A DNA stretch of 64,000 nucleotides from contig OZ007567.1 in assembly GCA_963931925.1 (NCBI GenBank), positions 91,182,998 to 91,246,997 on the forward strand. The letters run 5' to 3'. Position 1 is the stretch's first letter, and each line of letters begins with the position of its first letter. The stretch comes from Onchidella celtica. Taxonomy: Eukaryota > Mollusca > Gastropoda > Systellommatophora > Onchidiidae. The translations under genes and the position numbers were made by a program. The notes beneath the pieces are model-generated. The model saw only the letters and a list, made by a program, of their open reading frames with translations. It was not told where the DNA came from and did no database searches. Positions 61,501 to 64,000 of this stretch are shown one piece after another.

Positions 61501-62883
61501 GGAGAAGTGGTCATGGCATCAGAGTAGAAAGATGATGGTATAGCTTTAAAGAGCAGGGGTACTTTCATAATTTCCTACATTTAATTCTACATTAATGGTT
61601 ATTATAAGGTTAAAACTGTCACGTTTCCCTTATAAATTCTTTAAATTGCTTTAAAAGTACCTGACTGATCATATTTTTTTGTTTGTCCGTCAATCAGGGA
61701 TAATTATGAAATATTGAAACCTAGCTCTTTTGACTCTCTGCTTTGCCAGAGTCAGTGCATTTTTTGTTCCAGCAGGCTTATTTTTCTTGACTTACCTGAG
61801 GGGAGAGAGCATGTGATAGAAGGAGTGAGAATGTGATGGGAAGAGAGAGAGAGGGGGGTGGGGAGAGGGAGTGTGGGAGAGAGAGGAATGAGTTTTTATT
61901 ACTTGTAAAGCGCATTGAGCATTTATTGGAAATGCGCTATATAAATGTAATTTATTATTATTATTACCACAATGGTCTAATCTATGGGTGGTCTCAGAGC
62001 TGTAAGGTTTGTAACATTCTTTTCTGCAGGCCCGCTTGTCTTCTGCTGTGTTATGAAATGTGATATGTGCGTTCCTATTCACCCTACATAAATATTTTTC
62101 TCCAAGGCAGAATATTTGTGCCAAGAACAGCATTTTCATACATGAAAATATTCTCTGATATAGCACTTAGCAGCTTTACCTTCAGTCCTATGGCAGACAG
62201 CAACAAGGATCGAACCCCTTTTCCTTCATTGTAAGCCAAGCTGCTGTGACAGTAATTTTTCGGGCCACTTAGCATCTCTTTGACCTGAGATTGATTCAAG
62301 CAGGAATTTAAAACAATTTCAGTACACTGCATTTTTCCCTGGTCATCGTTACGAGTTTAAGATTTCTTTTCATAGAAATGCAGGATTTCTCCATAGCACT
62401 TCTGGGAACTTGATGTAGAACTTTATGTACATCCAAGTCTTAAATCATCACTTATTCATCAACAAAAATAAATAAGGTAAGATTTAAAAAAAAAGGAAAA
62501 CAAGTGAAAATTGTTTATTAAATACGACATTTTAGTCTAAGGAGTGATTTTACACTGCAGAAAAGATTCCAAGACTGCCAGGAGTGCCTGATGACTTATC
62601 TACTATCTCTGTCACATGATAAATTTGTGTGACAAAGGCTAAACCAGGTCATCTGGGGTGAAATTCTGACTGCCAAATCATTCTTTAGTGCATGTTAAAT
62701 GTGTGGATGTTTATTCACCTGGCAGCTGCAAAGTTACTTACTTTCATCCTGTCCTGTGTCTTGACAATGAGGAAACTTTCACCTGAAGAGTCAATGCCAG
62801 CTCTTCCTGCTCTCCCTGTCATCTGTTTGTACTGACTGTACTGCATAAGGCTCATGCCCACATAGGGACTCTTTAGAATCACC
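52508..62883 (-). CDS. HELQ: HELQ-type DNA helicase, C-terminal part (nine exons, 5' end outside window)
   Basis: HELQ is a superfamily 2, 3'-to-5' ATP-dependent DNA helicase of the Hel308/POLQ group that acts at stalled forks and in RAD51-linked repair in the nucleus (family knowledge). Nine minus-strand exons join in phase: 62742-62883, 62180-62284, 61263-61482, 57635-57792, 56751-56849, 56272-56421, 55361-55474, 54880-55014 and 52508-52588. Together they encode about 400 residues ending in TGA. Visible in order are helicase motif VI ([10 protein letters not shown]), the winged-helix start ([14 protein letters not shown]), [12 protein letters not shown]...[16 protein letters not shown]...CVYHFC, ELEEFW...LIPLMEI, the helix-hairpin-helix block ([11 protein letters not shown]...[14 protein letters not shown]) and a short helical tail. 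The RAGRAGID form of motif VI and the tail favour HELQ over POLQ. Every junction has AG acceptor and GT donor, and no exon is broken, so the gene looks functional. The ATPase motifs I-V lie beyond 64000. The introns carry several transposons. Confidence 0.93.
52752..53781. mobile_element. 1.03-kb inverted-repeat DNA element flanked by TA
   Basis: The left end GGTAGTCCAAACTG and the right end CAGTTTGGGCTACC are inverted copies, flanked by TA at 52750-52751 and 53782-53783. A second internal inverted pair is TTTGACCCCTCAT (about 52983) and ATGAGGGGTCAAA (about 53578). No transposase reading frame is visible. It is probably a non-autonomous TA-targeting element in the last HELQ intron. Confidence 0.7.
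53783..54000. repeat. Decayed repeat plus GT/poly(G) tract
   Basis: Begins TATTTGTATAACTCTTTAATCCCATGTGGG, of the type seen at retroelement ends. It passes into (GGT)n and a run of about 20 G at 53931-53949. No coding potential. Confidence 0.4.
54174..54612 (+). mobile_element. Foldback mariner-like element with transposase C-terminal fragment
   Basis: Bounded by TA at 54172-54173 and 54613-54614. The ends are long inverted copies (about 120 bp each): CAGAGTGTCCCAGAAG at the left and the complement of CAGGGTGTCCCAGAAG at the right, continuing through the AATGCTCAA-TGAGCACCCTCTGC stretch. Between about 54300 and 54530 the plus strand encodes [20 protein letters not shown] and further residues to EHLL, the C-terminal part of a Tc1/mariner-superfamily DDE transposase with the [11 protein letters not shown] motif. 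The left arm is an inverted duplicate of the right end including the last codons, so this is a non-autonomous foldback derivative. Confidence 0.85.
54880..55014 (-). CDS. HELQ: HELQ exon, helix-hairpin-helix domain
   Basis: Forty-five codons starting [19 protein letters not shown] and ending [14 protein letters not shown]. This is the DNA-binding helix-hairpin-helix region at the C terminus of HELQ. CAG acceptor, AAG|GTAGGA donor. Confidence 0.93.
55361..55474 (-). CDS. HELQ: HELQ exon, helical domain
   Basis: Thirty-eight codons reading [20 protein letters not shown] and then [21 protein letters not shown] acceptor, TTG|GTAAGT donor, phase 0. The FCQ|ELEEFW join reproduces a continuous conserved block. 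Confidence 0.93.
56272..56421 (-). CDS. HELQ: HELQ exon, helical domain
   Basis: Fifty codons from [12 protein letters not shown] through [20 protein letters not shown] to CVYHFCQ. The acceptor AAG|AGA is the only choice near the start that keeps frame with the neighbours. The donor is CAG|GTGAGA. Confidence 0.9.
56751..56849 (-). CDS. HELQ: HELQ exon, helical domain
   Basis: Thirty-three codons reading [20 protein letters not shown] and then [13 protein letters not shown]. Borders are GGCAG acceptor and AGG|GTACTA donor, phase 0 at both ends. It aligns with the HELQ stretch LSPAEQ...GVSESFIGKKASG as I know the family. Confidence 0.87.
57161..57355. mobile_element. Short inverted-repeat element (MITE-like)
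   Basis: The left end GCATATCAATAATGTTGG and the inverse of the right end GCATATCAACAATGTTTT pair over about 25 bases, including TGATTTTG. No coding content. It lies in the HELQ intron between 56849 and 57635. Confidence 0.5.
57635..57792 (-). CDS. HELQ: HELQ exon, ratchet-domain start
   Basis: The exon completes the split Gly codon and reads [20 protein letters not shown], then [12 protein letters not shown] and [10 protein letters not shown]. The TPYD and PDW-IYF blocks are diagnostic of the helical ratchet domain. It is separated from the upstream exon by a 3.47-kb intron that contains the 2.46-kb transposon at 58458-60920. Confidence 0.9.
59040..59216 (-). pseudogene. C-terminal exon of the same transposon protein
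   Basis: After an AG acceptor (GGGGAG|GT) the minus strand reads [20 protein letters not shown] and ends [10 protein letters not shown] with a stop. The IHxxxxxLERR...Lys/Arg-rich tail is what follows HGEQGGE in the related transposon proteins as I remember them. It therefore likely continues the 59777-60331 frame across a ~0.6-kb intron. Confidence 0.5.
59777..60331 (-). pseudogene. N-RAG-TP/Chapaev-like transposon protein, internally shortened
   Basis: The reading frame begins [20 protein letters not shown]; the LCRTCGGR stretch resembles the first zinc-binding CxxC block of the RAG1 N-terminal region. After a short Lys/Glu-rich linker comes a conserved C-terminal-like block: [20 protein letters not shown], then [20 protein letters not shown] and HGEQ. 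This H-x4-H...PW...GFG...HGEQ signature is familiar from uncharacterised transposon-borne proteins of cnidarians and molluscs. The residues after HGEQ (Pro/Gly-rich) look like read-through into an intron, with a plausible G|GTGGGG donor right after HGEQAGG. The zinc-finger-rich and catalytic middle expected in a full protein is absent, so this copy is probably defective. Family assignment rests on motif memory, not on an alignment. Confidence 0.6.
61263..61482 (-). CDS. HELQ: HELQ exon, winged-helix domain
   Basis: The exon starts [17 protein letters not shown] and ends LGKATFKG, with the final Gly codon split as G|GY. The LGKATFKG block corresponds to the conserved HELQ LGRASFKG-like turn. 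The acceptor is ATTTCAG after a T/A-rich tract. Confidence 0.9.
61910..61975 (+). repeat. Retroelement 3'-tail-like sequence with ATT microsatellite
   Basis: TTGTAAAGCGCATTGAGC and GCGCTATATAAATGTAAT followed by (ATT)n. This is a tail type widely seen at the 3' ends of metazoan SINE/LINE copies. It lies in a HELQ intron. A related start, CTTGTAAAGCGCTCAAAC, is at 39812. Confidence 0.5.
62180..62284 (-). CDS. HELQ: HELQ exon, start of winged-helix domain
   Basis: Thirty-five codons between a CAG acceptor and the donor AAG|GTAAAG. It encodes [16 protein letters not shown] and [14 protein letters not shown], the segment that follows the RecA2 core in HELQ. Both borders are phase 0. Confidence 0.9.
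62742..62883 (-). CDS. HELQ: HELQ exon with helicase motif VI
   Basis: The exon opens with one base of a split Arg codon after a CCAG acceptor and reads VILKSPYVG, then [20 protein letters not shown]. This is the end of the second RecA domain, with the arginine fingers of motif VI. It ends in RMK before GTAAGT. The preceding exon, expected to carry motif V, is not visible between 62884 and 64000. Confidence 0.93.
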
Positions 62884-63280
62884 CTGGTTATGGATATATC
62901 ACATTTCACATATTAAGAATTTTATCTGTACCAAATCTAGAGTGCAATCATTGTGACTCTCAAGAGAAAATTAATTTAAATATTTAGATTTCAAGATGAG
63001 AGAGCTTAAATTCTTAAGTAAGATGAAAATATCTGAAAATCTGCCCCATTTTAAATCAAGCATCACAGACAGACCCAACTTGGACAACCATTGTAACTCT
63101 ATTGCAGTCTACAGATGTCTTTTATATTTACTTAAATGAAATTATAAACTTTCTAAACTACACTCTGTTTACAATGGTCTGGAGAAGAGAATAATGAATT
63201 TTATCTCAATATTACAAATCACCAGTTGCTACTGAAAGACAGTTGAGCCAAAATGCAACATCAGCATAATATATTGTAAC

Positions 63281-64000
63281 TGTCACGAGTGGAGTGAGCG
63301 ATAGTTAATAATTACGGGGGGAAAGGAAGAGAGTAAAATTAACGCACGTAGACAAGTAAGGGGAAAGCGTGCATGTGAGTGGGGGGTCTGAATGAGGCGA
63401 AAGCGCTGTATTACTATCACTGCAAGTTAGAAGGTCCTACTGAACGGACGCAAGAGAAAGCCCAGCGGGCGAACATAAGGGGAGCCGTCGGAAGACGGAT
63501 GAGAGTGTTTTTTCCAGTGATGACTGGTAGGTAGAACGTTGATTGATAATTATGATTGATGTATTATATTATATTCGTCTATTACCATGATGTAAATAAG
63601 TATATGTGAGGAATGTGGAAGTCCTTGATATTGGATATAGCAATGTGCGCCATGAGCGATAGATGAAAGTGAGTTCATGGATTTGTAGCACGAGTGAGTA
63701 TTGTGTATGTCACGAGTGGAGTGAGCGATGGTTAATAATTACGGGGGGAAAGGAGGAGAGTAAAATTAACGCACGGAGACAGGGAAGAAAAGTCGTGCAT
63801 GTCATGAGTGGGGGGTCTGAAGGAGGCGAAAGCGCTGTATAACTATCACTGCAAGTTAGAAGGTCCTAGGGAGCGGATCTGTGAATAATAGCCCATCGGG
63901 CAGACATAAAGGGGGCAGTCGAGAAGACTAGTGAGAGTCTTTCCAGTTATGACTGGTATGTAGAACGTTGATTGATTATTATGATTGATGTATTATATTA
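63281..64000. repeat. 427-bp tandem satellite (1.7 units visible)
   Basis: A unit starting TGTCACGAGTGGAGTGAGCG at 63281 repeats at 63708 and continues to the window edge. The second unit differs by substitutions and small indels. Each unit contains short self-complementary pieces (for example CCAGTGATGACTGG, and GTCG-AGAAG-ACT in unit two). No reading frame is conserved. Confidence 0.85.

Noticed and set aside
63390-63430. CTGAATGAGGCGAAAGCG in the satellite looked like a hammerhead ribozyme core.
   Set aside because: The CTGANGA core is interrupted and the second unit reads CTGAAGGAGGCGAAAGCG; helix II is missing, so the catalytic fold is not supported.

Overview
The window reads as animal nuclear DNA. 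It is AT-rich and intron-rich, with long non-coding stretches full of microsatellites, short inverted-repeat transposons (MITEs), tRNA-derived SINE-like pieces and decayed DNA transposons. Nothing bacterial is visible: no operons, no ribosome binding sites, and the real genes are either spliced or single-exon with a Kozak start. The RAG1-N-terminus-like transposon relic and scattered 'TTATCTCCC' motifs suggest a mollusc or a related lophotrochozoan. That placement is inference, not proof.

Layout. Positions 1-41,000 hold no gene I can support beyond one weak terminal-exon candidate (22,778-22,931). They carry at least five small repeat families present in two or three copies, a 139-bp near-perfect palindrome (7,122-7,260), a long inverted repeat (16,857-17,955), a hAT-type MITE with target-site duplications (31,801-32,181), an 18-bp minisatellite (32,962-33,230) and many GA/CT, GACA, TAGA/TAGG, AAC and ATC microsatellites. 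More than twenty poly(G)/poly(C) runs of about 10-20 bases are scattered from 0.8 to 54 kb.

At 41,643-42,827 (+) lies an intact single-exon class A GPCR of 394 residues, most like neuropeptide Y/F- or RYamide-type receptors. Downstream are a foldback element (43,226-44,156), a second hAT MITE (44,404-44,583) and two weak plus-strand exon candidates (45.6 and 46.3 kb).

From 62,883 down to 52,508 (-) are the last nine coding exons of a HELQ-type DNA helicase. They run from helicase motif VI to the stop codon, and all have GT/AG borders with matching phase. The 5' part lies beyond the right edge. Its introns host three inverted-repeat transposons. One is a 2,463-bp element with 4-bp target duplications and fragments of a RAG1-N-terminus/Chapaev-like (N-RAG-TP-like) protein (58,458-60,920). 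One is a foldback mariner-like fragment (54,174-54,612). One is a 1,030-bp element flanked by TA (52,752-53,781). The window ends in a 427-bp satellite (63,281-64,000).

The two solid genes, the receptor and the helicase, have no evident functional link. The most unusual object is the RAG-related transposon relic inside the HELQ intron.
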